From Craterostigma plantagineum (lineage: Eukaryota; Streptophyta; Magnoliopsida; Lamiales; Linderniaceae), in NCBI GenBank assembly GCA_027422505.1, contig JAPQWV010001599.1, forward strand, positions 1 to 64,000: a DNA stretch of 64,000 bases. Reading direction: 5' to 3'. Made by a program: the position numbers and the translations under genes. Shown here in pieces: positions 12,141 through 24,520 of this stretch (position 1 is its first letter; every line of letters starts with the position of its first letter). Below the pieces are notes generated by a model. The model ran no database searches and was not told the origin of the DNA. It saw nothing but the letters and a program-made list of their open reading frames with translations.

Positions 12141-12848
12141 TTATGTTGTGGATTTTAAACCCATTCCACTAACCAGTTTGTACATTTGATCTCGATTTAT
12201 GCCTTTAGTAAGCGGATCTGCTAGGTTTTCCTTTGACTTTATATAGTCAACCGAACTAACCCCATTCGAGATTAATTGTCTTATTGTATTATGTCTCCAA
12301 CGTATATGTCGAGACTTACCGTTGTACAAACTACTTTGTGCCCTTCCAATCGCCTATTGATTATCACAATGTATCATTACGGCGGACACCGGTTTATTCC
12401 AACAAGGAATATCTTCTAAGAAGTTTCTAAGTCATTCAGCTTCTTCCCCTGCTTTATCTAGAGCTATAAACTCAGACTCCATTGTGGATCTATCTATAAA
12501 CATTTGCTTAGATGATTTCCGAGACACGGCTCCTCCCCTTATCGTGAACACGTAGCCACTAGTCGATTTTGAGTCGTTTGTATCTGATATCCAATTTGCA
12601 TCGCAGTACCCCTCAAGCACTTCGGGATATCTCGCATACGTTATTCCAAAACTCATAGTGTGCTTTAAGTACCCAAATACACGAGTAAGCGCACTCCAAT
12701 GATCGCCGCTTGGGTTGCTTGTGAACCTACTTAGTTTGCTCACTGAATAGGCGATATCGGGGCGTGTACAATTCATCAAGTACATTAAACTCCCAATTAT
12801 TCGAGAATATTCTAGCTGAGAAACTAGTTCACCTCGATTTTTAGCCAA
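12141..12848 (-). pseudogene. Copia B RNase H and pol C-terminus
   Basis: 12432-12848 encodes the end of reverse transcriptase ([19 protein letters not shown]) and RNase H with the DANW and [16 protein letters not shown] motifs and [19 protein letters not shown]. 12141-12329 encodes the tail (SRHIRWRHNTIRQLI, ENLADPLTKGI). The two parts are in different frames. RNase H degrades the RNA of the RNA-DNA hybrid during reverse transcription. Confidence 0.9.
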
Positions 12849-12962
12849 GGGTTGAGTTAAATCAACAGGCGTCTGTCAAACGCATTGAACCTCTTCAATA
12901 TACTTTCAACATAATGGGATTGTGATAAAACATTCTTCCGAGTTCCTAGCGCTTTTAATTTC

Positions 12963-13494
12963 CTAAGATAACATCGCTTTTCCCATATCTTTTATGTCGA
13001 AATTCTTTTTCAACATCTTCTTGGTACTTGCAATTAAATCATTATTTTTCCCAAGGATCAACATGTCGTCTACGTACAGACACACGATTATAAATGACTC
13101 AGCGGTACCTTTAAAGTAGACACACTTATCACATTCATTGATTTTAAATCCATTTGATAGCATCGTTTTTGTCAAACTTCTCATGCCATTGTTTAGGTGC
13201 TTTTTTTTAGTCCATAAGAGACTTAACTAATCGACACACCTTGGCCTCTTTTCCGGGTGCAATGAACCCATCGGGTTGTTCCATATAAATTTCTTCCTCG
13301 AGGTCCCCCTTTAGAAAAGCTATTTTCACGTCCATTTGATGAATTTCAAGGTCATGCAAGGATGCAATCGCAATTAATACACGTACAGACGTGAATCGAG
13401 TCACCGGAGAATACGCATCAAAGAAATCGTATCCCTCTGTTTGTTTAAACCCTTTTACAACCAATCGAGCTTTAATATTTATCAATAGTTCCAT
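12963..13494 (-). pseudogene. Copia B reverse transcriptase
   Basis: 13207-13494 encodes KARLVVKGFKQTEGYDFFDA, SPVTRFTSVRVLIAIA, IHQMDVKIAFLKGDLEEEIY, all landmark blocks of copia reverse transcriptase. 12963-13184 continues with the catalytic YVDDMLILG. The two parts are out of frame with each other, with a gap around 13185-13206. Confidence 0.92.
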
Positions 13495-14211
13495 CCATCC
13501 GTCTTATATTTCCTTTTAAGATCCATTTGCATCCTAAAGGTTTGCAACCCGGAGGGAGATCAACTAACTCCCACGTATTATTAACATGATGGATTCTATT
13601 TCACTATTGATAGCTTCTTTCCAAAGAGGTGCTTCTGGACTTGCCAAAGCTTCACGAATAGTTCGTGGTTCATCCAATGGCATATAATTGTAAAATCAGG
13701 ACCAAAAATTTGGTCACCTAAGTCCTTTTACTTCGCCTAGGTTCTTCCTCACCTTTATGAGGTAGCTCGGCCTCATCCGCTGTCCTTTTTCGTGAGATTC
13801 TTTCTTCCTTATTTTTAAGAGGAAATACGTTCTTAAAGAACACCGTATTTCTAGACTCAATAGTCATTCCATTATGAAAATCTGAATTTTCCGATTTATA
13901 CACTAAAATCGGTAAGCACTACTATTGTCAGCATAATCGATGAATATACAGTCAATAGTTTTAGGTCCTATCTTGACTTGTTTTGGCTTTGGTATTTCGA
14001 CCTTTGTCAAACACCCCCATACTTTTAAGTATTTGTAGGTAGGCTTGTGTCCCTTCCATAATTCATATGGTGTCTCGTCCCTATTTTTATGGGGTATTTT
14101 ATTAAGAATATAATTTGCTGAAAGAATCGCTCCCCCCCCACATTTTGGGTAGACCCGAGCTTACTAAAAGCGCATTCATCATCTCCTTTAGAGTTCGATT
14201 CTTTCTTTAAG

Positions 14212-14657
14212 CTATTCCGTTAGATTGAGGTGAGTATGGCGCCGTTTTTTATGAATAATACCGGACTCTTTGCCTATATCGTCAAGCGGGGCCACATACT
14301 CGCCTCTGCGATCGCTTCTAATCGCCTTAATTTTTCGAGTGAGTTGATTCTCGACTTCTGCTTTATACTTCTTAAAAGCATCCAAAGCTTCGTCTTTACT
14401 TTTTAGTAGGTAAACATAGCATACATCGTGCAATCATCAATAAGTGTTATAATGTATTTCATTCCACCTCGAGTTTGCACAAATTTCAAATCACAATAAA
14501 CGGTGCCTTTACCATTTTTCGCTTCAACACAAGTTTCACACTTGTTGTGAGAATCGATTTTAACTTTTGCTATCAAATCTAGATTCACCAATCTTTCAAT
14601 TGTGTTAAAGTTTACGTGTCCAAGTCTATCATGCCACAGATTAGAACACTGCAACAA
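14212..14657 (-). pseudogene. Copia B integrase
   Basis: 14403-14657 holds the end of the zinc-binding domain ([11 protein letters not shown], then [12 protein letters not shown]) and the first core block [15 protein letters not shown]. 14212-14433 holds [20 protein letters not shown] and the second catalytic Asp in IKAIRSDRRGEY. The third catalytic block is frame-shifted. Pol between 13500 and 14210 is only traced in fragments. Confidence 0.9.
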
Positions 14658-14762
14658 ATAAGAATATTTTCTTTATTCTTCGCCTCTTGGCGGATTACAT
14701 TCATCACACTCATCTTAAAAAGGCCCTCATTTAGGTATCCTTTAGCTAAGAAGATACCATTC

Positions 14763-15299
14763 TTAGTCAAACTTATAAGATTCAAAGACTAACCTAAAGC
14801 CGGCTTTGCTTAAAAGAGCGCCGGACACCATTTCTTCCGGATGTCCAGCACTTCCGTTAGCGTTAGTTCTTTGCCCGATGTCATTTTTAGAGCACCACCA
14901 TGCGTGTCCCCACGTCAGATGTCGAAGAGTTTCCCATGAATAGCATCCTTCCATCAATGGGAGTGTAGGACGAAAACATAATTTTATCAGTGCAAATGTG
15001 TCGAGTTGCTCCGTATCAATCCACCATTCTCGTCGATTATCAACCAAGTTAACTTCTTGGACAACAGCAGTGAGACCGTGTTCTGATAAGTCATTGTGAA
15101 TCTTTTTGTTCTCGACCATATGAGCGCTTTCTCTAATTTTCTTTGGGAGAACGGCACTCTTTTGCAAGATGCCCAGATTTTTCACAATTGTAGCAACTTC
15201 CTTAAACTTCTTGAAGTTTGCATGTGGTTGCTTACCACCAGTGGATTGCTTACCACGCGTGGGTTGCTTGCGTTTTTTGTTGAAGCTTGGCTCGGCCAA
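14763..15299 (-). pseudogene. Copia B zinc knuckle and protease region
   Basis: In a second frame around 15153-15196 the minus strand encodes an intact CX2CX4HX4C knuckle (CYNCEKSGHLAKEC), which binds RNA. Downstream the main frame reads ENKKIHNDLSEHG and REWWIDT, the run-up to the aspartic protease active site, whose D-T/S-G is then lost. Confidence 0.75.
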
Positions 15300-15986
15300 A
15301 TTTGCCTTAGCCTCGACTCACTCACTTCGCTTCGCCTTTGCTTCGGATTTTCGGTTGTCTTCTCAATCCGCAGTCGAACTATCAAATCTTCAAGTCGCAT
15401 TTCCGTACGTTTATGCATAAGATAGTTCTTGAAGTCTTTCCAAATAGGCGGCAATTTTTCAATTATTGCGGCCACTTGAAAAGCCTCATTCACGATTAAT
15501 TTTCCGCCGACAAGTCGTGAAGATAATCTGAATTTCTTGCACTTGACTCACCACCGATTTGGTGTCGACCATTACGTACTTCAGGAATTTGCCGACGAGA
15601 AATTTCTTAATCCCGACATCTTCCGACTTGTACTTTACCTCCAAAGAATTCCATAATTCCTTTGCCGTTTCAATCGGACTATAGACATTGTAAAGAGAAT
15701 CGTCTCCGTTTAAATGTATTTCTACACAAGAAATCACTATGATGCCATGCATCCGAGGCCGCACGCTTTTGAGCGCCTGTCTCATCTTCGGGAACGGTCA
15801 TCGGGTCCTCCGAAAGAAATCAAGAAAGGGATAGAGTTGTAAGATAAAATAACATTTTTTGTTGGCCACCTTTTGAAGTCGGCGCCGCTGAATTTTGGCG
15901 GTCGTTCGCCATGCATGGGAGCAGTAGTCACCATAGAACGATGTGGCGGTAGACGGCGTCACAGTCTGATTATCGTCGGTTGCCAT
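15182..15986 (-). pseudogene. Copia B gag
   Basis: Starts with ATG at 15986 (MATDDNQTVTPSTATSFYGD) about 115 bases inside the LTR, then changes frame. 15486-15785 contains LYNVYSPIETAKELWNSLEV and 15182-15493 contains AAIIEKLPPIWKDFKNYLMH and EMRLEDLIVRLRIE, typical UBN2-type copia capsid text. Several frame changes break it. Confidence 0.85.
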
Positions 15987-16102
15987 CTTAATATATCTTC
16001 ATATATTTATTTGACTCGCTTCCGTCGCACACGGTCTCGTCTTCACTTTGAAACAATGAGCGACTTGTCTCCAACAGTAAAATAATAATTTTTGTCTTCA
16101 AA

Positions 16103-16625
16103 TGTTAGTTCCTGCGGAGCCTTTATCTTCGAAGCGACATATATTTCAGCGAATGGTGTGAATGTCACAAGTCAAGGCACGTGATACACGCTCTCTTGAA
16201 GACGAAATAATCCCGCTAATACCCACGGTTTACGGTAAACGCCTCCGAGATACGACGACTTACGTTTGGAATATAGCGATATCTCAAATACGCCAAACTT
16301 CGGCGAACAATACTATTGCTTTGGGACTCACAATTGAAACTTTGTAAAATGCAGAGAATTCTTTTGTGAATTTATGGATCTTGATATGATGATGCATGTG
16401 ACCTATTTATAGAACTGGGGGACCATTACCAAGGGTCATGTAGTACAAATGTGTCTTTTTGTATGTGTCTTTTCATATTGAAAGCTCTCCTACATATGAG
16501 AGAACTTATCTCTTCATGTGCACCTTTTAGAATTTAATCAATACACCTTTTCAAGTACAACAGGTGTACTTCTAGGATTTTATTGTACCTTTTTATATTA
16601 TTTCATTCACATCCCTTTTCTAACA
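16103..16625 (-). repeat. Copia B LTR, right copy (5' LTR)
   Basis: 523 bp, ends TGTTAG...CTAACA, followed by the TSD CCCTT. As the element is on the minus strand this copy holds the promoter. Confidence 0.95.
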
Positions 16626-16630
16626 CCCTT

Positions 16631-17520
16631 TGTTCTTTATCTCTTTAGAGGTTACGTTAAAATAAGTGATGTCAATGTTTTCCTCTATTGTCTTTTATCT
16701 TAGCAACCTCAGCAATCATTCATATTAAGTTATTATTTTAGTCGTTGTCATGCCACCTCAAGTTTCCAATTTTAACCTATATGATTGGCCAAATTCGTGA
16801 AATGCTTCTCACTCCATTCATGACATTTCTACAATTCGTGAAATGCTAAATTCGTACTCAAATTCGGATTATAATTCGTCAACTATAGTATTACTAGTCA
16901 TACTTAACGAATTCAACTTCTAGTTCACGAATCATCATTCCAATTTGCAGCTTGGTTTCTACCTCTCACAATTCATGAAAAGCTAAACTCGTAAATACTT
17001 ATACTTCACAAATTATCAGCCCCACGAATCATTAACGAGTCTCGAATCATTAACCCGTGAACCAAAATCACAATTCGCGAACTCAATTCGCGAACAATTT
17101 TGTAAAATCCTATCCATTCTAACTAGCTTTCGTCCTCTACCTTTAACATGTACTTCCATTACTTTAACTTTAACTACTCGTTTCCCCAACAAACCCTAAA
17201 ACACCATAACTAATTACTATTATCATCTATATTCATGTATTATAAAATTTCTTCTATGAACGCATAAACTCATAATGACATTCGGGGATCTGACGCAAGG
17301 TAACAAAAATTTTATCTTTGTATTATTGGTAAAATTACAAAACCAATCAACAACACTAGTTTACAAAAATAGTTATTCTTATAAATATGGAAAAATATAA
17401 GATATGGATATCAATTTGATTGTCATGAAATAAGGAATAAATTGGATTTGTTTATTTATTTTTTATCATTTAAATCACATGAAATAACCGTGATTTTATG
17501 ATTTGGATGATTGATGATGT
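16631..17520. repeat. AT-rich degenerate repeat, copy 2
   Basis: No gene seen. 16690-16800 repeats the start of copy 1 (TCATGCCAC, ATTGGCCAA), then come many ATTCGTGAA/CACGAATCAT words to about 17110. The segment 17370-17510 is an inverted, diverged copy of the interior of the MITE-like sequence at 10881-11025. Confidence 0.5.
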
Positions 17521-18692
17521 TTTAGTCATTTTATATTAATTATCTTGGTTGGACAAATTATCTTGGTCAAGCACCTCGGTTTATTTATCTTGGATTCTCC
17601 GTATTGTTATGACGGGCCTTTTATTATAGCGGGCTTACAAGAAAACATATATTGTCAAGTGAACAAGATTAATTTGGATAAATTTAACCTTATCTATCCT
17701 TATCCAATGAACTAAATGCAGCCGAAATCGCCAACTGAAATGGGCAAAAGAGATCAAACGAAATTATGAGTTAGAATAAAAATCCAATTCATAAATCACC
17801 TCGTTCAAGAATAAAGTGGTGCAGAGGTGAATGTTCACAATTGGGTTGGCTCCGATGACCTCGTTCAAGAATGAAAATCGAATTTAGGGTTTTACCTTAA
17901 TTCAGGAGCAATTTCATCTTTACGCAATTAGTAAGGGGTTGGATAACTTATCAAGGCCTTACTCGTTGGATAAATTGTAGTGGGCTTGCAGTTTTCTATA
18001 GCTGGTCTTGGATTTGTAGCGGGCTTTATACTAGTGTCCATATTTAAAGTGAACAAGATCAGCAATGATAAAAGGCACTTATCATGTGATATACAACGAA
18101 GTGAACACGGCCAATTCCATATATCGAATTCCCGCAGGAAACAAGGCGTCTGTAATGATATAATTCCATATATATTTGGTTTGATTGAGATTTTTGTTTG
18201 TGAGGACTTATAGACCATTCATTGCCGAAATGAAACAATGTAAGTAGAATTCGAAATTTGTAAAATTTGTGGCCGAGCTTATGCACCCGTCAGCACTGGA
18301 TGAAATGTGGTCGTATAAGCTTGAATGCGGTTTCATCATTAACTAATTAGTGATAGGTGAGAGGTCCATCAACTTATATGCTAGTCAATCTCTTCACCAT
18401 TAATTAATGGAGAACACATATGAAACATTTGTGGTTCTCGATTTAAACTAAGTATTTGGGCTTAGTTGACAATAACATTTAATAATGATCATATTATTAA
18501 TTAAAAATTGCTTTGGTATAGCAAAAAATAATTTTCATCTTACACTCAATTTTAAACCATTTCTATCCTCTAAATCTTTTTTTTTTTTATATCCTAAAAA
18601 TAATACAAATTAAACTTATTATTTATAAGCTCATTTATTATAACTAACATAAATATATAACTTTTGTATCATAAATATGAACTAATATTAAT
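17521..18692. other. Unassigned AT-rich interval
   Basis: No supported gene, RNA or element boundary. ACCTCGTTCAAGAAT occurs twice (about 17800 and 17860). Short open frames around 17930-18290 show no recognisable family. Confidence 0.4.
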
Positions 18693-19016
18693 TGTTTTAA
18701 AATATTGTTATGATTATATTATATTAAGATTATTTTATTTATATTATGATTATTTTGATACTAAAATTAAGAGAGAATCGAGAAAGATAATATAATTCTA
18801 TACTTTTGTGTATTTCACAATGTAACTCAAATCACATATTTATACTAAAATCATACACTAAAATACAATTTAGTCATCTATACAACTCATACAAAAATAC
18901 AATATTTTTATATACCTCATCTTCTCAATTTACGAGTCATTGATATTCCAAAAACATCCGCAATTAATCACACAAATATGATTAGTCATTGTGATGATTC
19001 CTAATAATTCATAATA
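18693..19016 (-). repeat. Copia C LTR, left copy (3' LTR)
   Basis: Starts TGTTTTAAAATATTG and ends ATTCATAATA. It is followed by CTCCCCCTTGGATG, that is CATCCAAGGGGGAG on the element strand, the polypurine tract. It shares long blocks with 23210-23510 such as CACAATGTAACTCAAATCAC (one base different). Confidence 0.88.
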
Positions 19017-19249
19017 CTCCCCCTTGGATGTTTTTCAAAGAAATGTCTCGTTATAATCTTACTAGAAAAAACGCATTGGATAGAAACCTAGTGAAGGAAA
19101 AAGAGTACATGATTCTTTTGATACGCTTTAGGTTGTTACCTCATTAAAAACCTTACTAGGAAAACCACGTGGGAGAAACCGCAGTTAATGGAAAAAGAGT
19201 GCAACATGTATTTTCCCCCTGATGACTTTAATTCTCTAAGTCTTCAAAT

Positions 19250-19990
19250 GCCAATTGCATATACTAACATTCTAAAATTATTAGGGGAAGTGCTTTTGTG
19301 AATAAATCTGCAAGATTTTCATTTGATCGCACTTGTTGTACATCAATATCACCATTTTTCTCCAGCTTATGTGTAAAGGAAAATTTTGGTGAATATATTT
19401 TGTTCTATCACATTTGATATATCCCTAATTTAATTCGGCAATACATGCCGTATTATCTTCATATAATGTCATTGGAAGTAACTTTTTTCGATAATAATCC
19501 AAAAGTTTGTTGTATATTCTGAATAATCGATCGCAACCAAACACATTCTCTGCTAGATTCACGAATTGCTAGTATTTCAGCGTGATTAGATGAAGTGGCA
19601 ATTAAGCTTTGGTTAACTGACCACCACGAAATGGCAGTTTCACCGTAAATAAATCACCCATTTGTAATTGTGTATTATGTGGGTCGGATAAGAATCCAGC
19701 ATCCTGCATACCCAATTAAATCTACTTTCATCTCATGAGAGTAGAACAATTCCATTTCAGTTGTTCCTTGAAGGTATTGAAATATTCGTTTAACACCGTT
19801 TCAATGTCTATGAGTCGGCGAAGAACTGTATCTTGCCAATAAATTTACAGCAAATGCTATATCAGGTCGCGTACTCGTAAGATACTACCGCTCGTATAGC
19901 AGTAAGATATGGTACTTCAGGACCAAGTAGCTCTTCATCATTTTCACGTGGTCTGAACGGATCCTTATTCACGTCTAACGATCGGACAAT
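19250..19990 (-). pseudogene. Copia C RNase H and pol end
   Basis: Minus-strand traces include ENLADLFTKALP (about 19280-19320), a GGQLTK/PFRGG block and an AGFLSDPHN motif near 19680-19720, and TRPD near 19870. Frames change repeatedly. Confidence 0.65.
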
Positions 19991-20034
19991 CATTGGAGTA
20001 TCCAATGGATGAGCTTTGTCCACGTAAAACCTTT

Positions 20035-20760
20035 TCAGCACTTTTTTCTTATAAGTTTCTTGATGTAAATTATCATATTCTTTAAATATTCAATTTGCAG
20101 TCCGAGACAAAATTTCGTTTTATCGAGATCTTTCATTTCGAACTCCTTTTTCAAACAATCAACCGCGTTCGATAACTCTTCAGGAGTTCCGACTATATTA
20201 ATATCATCAACATATACTGCAATAACAATAAATTCATTTTCACATCTTCTCATAAATATATAGGGGCAAATTTAATCATTTTACCCCTCTTTCAATAAAT
20301 ATTCAGTTAGGCAATTATACCACATTCGCTCAGATTGCATTAATCCATAAAGAGATTTATTTAGTTTAATTGAGTCTCATCTCGCGGACCTGAATTTTCA
20401 GGCAGCCGAAATCCTTCCGATAGCTTCATATAAATGTCATTGTCACATACTGCAATAAGCAGTGGCAACATCCATTAGACTCATATCGAGTCCATCACGT
20501 ACTGCCAGACTAAGCATATAAGGAAAAGTTGTTGCATCCACCACAAGATAATACGTCTCCTCATAATCAATACCGGGTCTCTGCGGAAAACCTTGTGCGA
20601 CAAGTCGTGCTTTATATCTCTCAAGGTTTTATTGCTCTTTCTGTTAGAAACCCATTTATATCCAACCGGTTTAACCTTTTCTGGTATGCGGACTACAGTT
20701 ACAAAAACTTTTCGTTTCTCAAGTTATTTTAATTCTGCCACGATTGCACATTTCCATTTT
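20035..20760 (-). pseudogene. Copia C reverse transcriptase remnant
   Basis: The 20035-20253 frame encodes FIVIAVYVDDINIVG with the catalytic YVDD, then LKKEFEMKDLDKTKFCLGLQ. Upstream to about 20760 traces of the earlier reverse transcriptase blocks continue in broken frames. Confidence 0.85.
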
Positions 20761-20788
20761 GGCCAATCTGTTCGTTGTCTGCATTCGT

Positions 20789-21058
20789 TTATAGACTTGG
20801 TTCATGATCCATATTCTCATTCATCTCATTCATTTCATGTAGCGCTATGTTAAATGAGAATTTATTGTCAACGTTGACTTCATCTCGGTTCCATTTAATT
20901 CCATTCTGGGAGTAATTGATCGAGATCTCTTTATTATCATAATTTTCAATTTCTTCAGGTACCTGAGTTTCATTCTTATCATTATTTATGTCCACCAACT
21001 CTTCTCTAGTCGATAATTCCTCGATTGGACCATTGTTTTTACTCCTTTTATTCTCCAA
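20789..21058 (-). pseudogene. Copia C integrase to reverse transcriptase linker
   Basis: An 89-codon open stretch rich in Asn, Glu and Asp (for example EEIENYDNKEISINYSQNG). It sits where copia pol has a variable acidic linker between integrase and reverse transcriptase. No catalytic motif. Confidence 0.6.
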
Positions 21059-21552
21059 CGATTTTTATTTTTGGAACCCGAGGGCCTACCACGCTTCAAT
21101 TGTGGTTTAGGCTCAATACTATTTTGTGTTTGTTCTGCAGAAATATCAATACTTGCAGTAGCATTAACAGCTTATGTGACTTAGCCACTCTATTTGGGTC
21201 AGTAAAGCTGTCCGGCAATTGTTTCGCTAAGCTTTGTAAATGGATTATCTTCTGAACTTCTAGTTCACATTTTTTCGTTCGAGGATCATAATGATTTAGC
21301 GATAATTATTCTAACTAATATTCCTTTCTAGCCGTTTCTTTCTCCCCCTAATGTCGGAAAATTTGATTCATCGAAGTGACAGTCGGCAAATCTAGCCGTG
21401 AATAAATCTCACGTAAAAGGTTCTAAATATGTATTATCTGGGGAGATCCAAACCCGACATATATTCCCAAAGTCCCATCTTTATGCAGAGTGGTGGCGAA
21501 TTGGAACATATACTGCACATCCAAAACTTCTTTGATGGAAAATATCTGGTTC

Positions 21553-21928
21553 CTAGCCATAAACCATTTGCAAAGGAGAGACATCATGGTAACTTGTCAG
21601 CATGATGTGAATTAGTGCTGCTACATGTAATATTGCATGTCCCCAACACAACGAGAGAAGATTCGTCTCATTAATTATGGTCTTGCAATTAGTTGTAGGA
21701 TTCTGCAAGACCGCTTTGCATGTGAACTTGTGGTCCGATAGATACAATAATCATAATTGCCTTGGAAGTAAATTCACCATCATTATCAAGGTGTAATTTC
21801 TTTATCGGATAATCTAGAAAGTGTGCTTTTAAACGAATCAACTGAGCAAGTAATCTCGTAAATGCCACGTTCTTCATAGATAATAAACATACATGAGACC
21901 ATCTACTTGACGCATCAATTGATACCAT
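21553..21928 (-). pseudogene. Copia C integrase core remnant
   Basis: 21689-21928 encodes MVSIDASSRWSHVCLLSMKN, with the first Asp, then IKKLHLDNDGEFTSKA with the second Asp, and HMQSGLAES with the third catalytic residue Glu. 21553-21747 continues with CWGHAILHVAALIH and SPLQMVYG. A block before QSGLAES is deleted or altered. Confidence 0.85.
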
Positions 21929-22376
21929 AAAATATTTTAATGGTCCACATGATGTGTGTATCGGCCCACAAATATCACCATGTATACGCTCTAAAAATAC
22001 ACAGATTCATTCTTTACTTTCATTGGTGATTGCCGGATAATTAACTTCCCTTTAGAGCAAGCGGCACAAATAATTCATTAGATTGAAGAATCATCTAGTT
22101 CTTTATCACATGACCACGTGAATTTTCAACTATTCTTCGCATTATAGTTAACTGGAATGACCCAACTGGTCATGCCAATGTATTGTCATCAGTAAACTTC
22201 TGGTTTACTATATCATATGATTCAATGTTCTCAGATATGCATAATATAACCCAGAGTCAAATGAAGGTAATGTTTCCACGATTCTTTTATCATTCGAAAT
22301 CACTTTTGTCATGCATTAATATTCAACGTCTCCTTTTTCTGCTGTGTCAACATGATATCCGTTATTTCTAATAGCT

Positions 22377-22619
22377 TTAACTTAATAAATTTCTTTGAGA
22401 TTTAGGAGAATATAAGGCATTTTCAATTATCAGCCATGTCCCTTTGGGCAATAAAATGCTAGCTCTTCCAAAGCCTTCAATTATATTTGTACTACCCGAT
22501 ATAATAACACATTCCCCTTTCATTTCAACAAGATCAAAATATTTCTTATTCCTCAGAATCGTATGAGTCGTTGCGCAGTCCGCAAGACATAGTTCTCTAT
22601 TGCACATGCTCATACTCAT
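22377..22619 (-). pseudogene. Copia C protease remnant
   Basis: An 80-codon stretch with LCLADCATTHTILRNKKYF, where D-C-A-T-T-H stands in the place of the aspartic protease D-S/T-G/A-x-x-H, then ALYSPKSQRNLLS, the typical end of the domain. Gag should lie upstream (22620-23200) but only AT-rich sequence is present there. Confidence 0.75.
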
Positions 22620-23209
22620 TGTATGAATATCCTTAACAAATATAAAATGTTATATTATTAACGAAGCAACACAATTAACATATATGCATGTACGAAAAAG
22701 AGATATAAATATTAGTATAGATAAAATAATAAATGTTATATATTTGCACACATAAAACTTTATCCTGGTGGATCAATTCTTCCACAATATTCGAATGAAC
22801 GTTTGATAAATATCAGCTCCGACACCAATTTTCTTGAATACCGCAATTTTGATCAAGGTCTTATTTGAACTTTCATCACCGTAAATTATAAAGATCAACG
22901 AGGTCTTTTGGTGTGAATAAACATTAAATAATTGCAACAATATTATTATTCTCGATAGCGGTCTTTGTTCAACATTTCATTCTCGTCAATTTATCACCTT
23001 TTCCACTTCTGGGGAAATATTCACACCGATGAACATATGTAACCATTTTGTATTATTTGCGGATACATTCACTTCGGGGAGTGTCCAATCGTTCAATCAA
23101 AATATTGATCATAATTAACCTCGACCAAACTCGTTGAAGAACTTTGACGGAGGTTAATCTCTATGGCCGGGGTTGATCTCGATGACGGTGCGTGATCATG
23201 CTGATAACG

Positions 23210-23510
23210 TGTTATAAAATATTTATCATGATTTATATATGATTAGTTTTATGATTATTTTGTTAATAATATAAAGAGACAAAGGGAGATAATATTCTAT
23301 CATTTGGTTTATTTTACAATGTAACTCAAATCACCTATTTATACTAAAATCATACACTAAATTACAATTTAGTCATATATGCAACTCATGCAAAAATACA
23401 ATATCTTTATACACCTCTTCTTACTATAAATTCATGATCATTAATATTCCAAAAACATCCACATTTAATCACACAAATATGATATATGATGATTCATAAT
23501 GATTCATAGT
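23210..23510 (-). repeat. Copia C LTR, right copy (5' LTR)
   Basis: Starts TGTTATAAAATATTTATC. Its outer end near 23510 is set by alignment with the left LTR; terminal bases have diverged, so a few bases are uncertain. Confidence 0.85.
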
Positions 23511-24427
23511 TTATGTTTTGTTGTATAGCCCATTAGTAATGAAAAGGGTGTATGCGCCCTTATCCATCTAGCACACGAGTAATTCCATAATTAAAATATA
23601 CCTTATGCTACGTGGAGGGCTTGATCTTAACGGAGAAAGAAGTTGCTTATTGGATCATAGTTAAGTTTTTTAATAGTATTTTAGCAGTTAATTTAAGTCG
23701 CTCTCCCAACTTAATAAAATGGAAAGATATTATGGGATGTATCATACTTTATCATTAGCTAATTTATTGTTTGTATTGTAATGAGAAAACCGAGGGACGC
23801 AAAAGCTGACAAGGAGATGAGAATGGATTCGGCTAGTTGGACCCATGAATGTGACAAAATATATATTGCATGCACATTTGAATTCGAAGTTAATTAACAT
23901 CATTTATCCAACATGTATCAAGTAATTGGAATATTATTTAGGCCATCATCTGCAACACCTTAAGCTTGCGTTTGAATTGCGTATTTGGAAGAAATCGCGT
24001 GATTTAAAATTATGAATTTCAAAATCTTAATTTCAAATCAAATCCGCCGTTTGGCAACGTCATGATTTCGAAATTTATATTTCAAATTCCAGCTTATGTT
24101 TGCATACTTACGGATTTCTAATCTTGGATTTCAAACATGATCATATATATCTCTTTAGACTTCAACAAAGTACAAAGGATGCATGCAAACCAATCGTAAA
24201 AGTTCTAATTTGTCATCCACAACCGTATTCCAGACTAAATATCTCATATACTATCTAAGCATAATAATACCCAATCTAACTTTCTATCGTCTTCCAGCTC
24301 TTTTAGCAACTCGAACTCTCTAGGGTTCTCCTTAAATCTCTTAGAAGCTCTTAATACTTGATTTGGAAAGATACCATTGACTTGTGAAACGACATCATAA
24401 ATTTCGGCGTTGACCCTTGGGATGTGG
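23511..24427. other. Unassigned interval with a possible MITE fragment
   Basis: No gene supported. 23965-24170 starts AAGCTTGCGTTTGAATTGCG and is rich in ATTTCAAATC words. A sequence of similar style occurs in opposite orientation at 29790-30005 on the far side of the LINE, which suggests the LINE landed in a small DNA transposon or repeat. Confidence 0.35.
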
Positions 24428-24520
24428 TTTTTTCTTTGGTAAGAAACTTATCATTACCACCGACCAATTGTTTACAGCAGTTACACATCTGAATCACCAC
24501 CAACTACAATCAGCCCTAAA

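Larger units (their letters stand above)
11096..16625 (-). mobile_element. Copia element B, complete structure, decayed coding
   Basis: A 5.5-kb element with two similar LTRs, TGTTAG...TAACA ends, perfect 5-bp TSD CCCTT, and internal order gag, zinc knuckle/protease, integrase, reverse transcriptase, RNase H on the minus strand. The polypurine run (minus strand ATGTGGGGGAT) abuts the left LTR at 11615-11627. I do not see the usual initiator-Met primer site next to the right LTR, so a different primer tRNA is likely. The coding region has many frameshifts and stops. It inserted into the AT-rich repeat that flanks it on both sides. Confidence 0.95.
18693..23510 (-). mobile_element. Copia element C, gag-less, degenerate
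   Basis: Two related LTRs (18693-19016 and 23210-23510) enclose about 4.2 kb. On the minus strand the order is primer-site region (ACGTTATCAGCATGATCACG next to 23210), protease, integrase, reverse transcriptase and RNase H. Only about 590 bp separate the right LTR from protease and no gag text is visible there. Integrase ends in QSGLAES rather than NGVAER, a trait of one plant copia subgroup. No clean target duplication was found. The coding region is full of stops. Confidence 0.88.

Noticed and set aside
15096..15425. Overlapping 80-110 codon plus-strand frames
   Set aside because: They are antisense to copia B gag and zinc knuckle.
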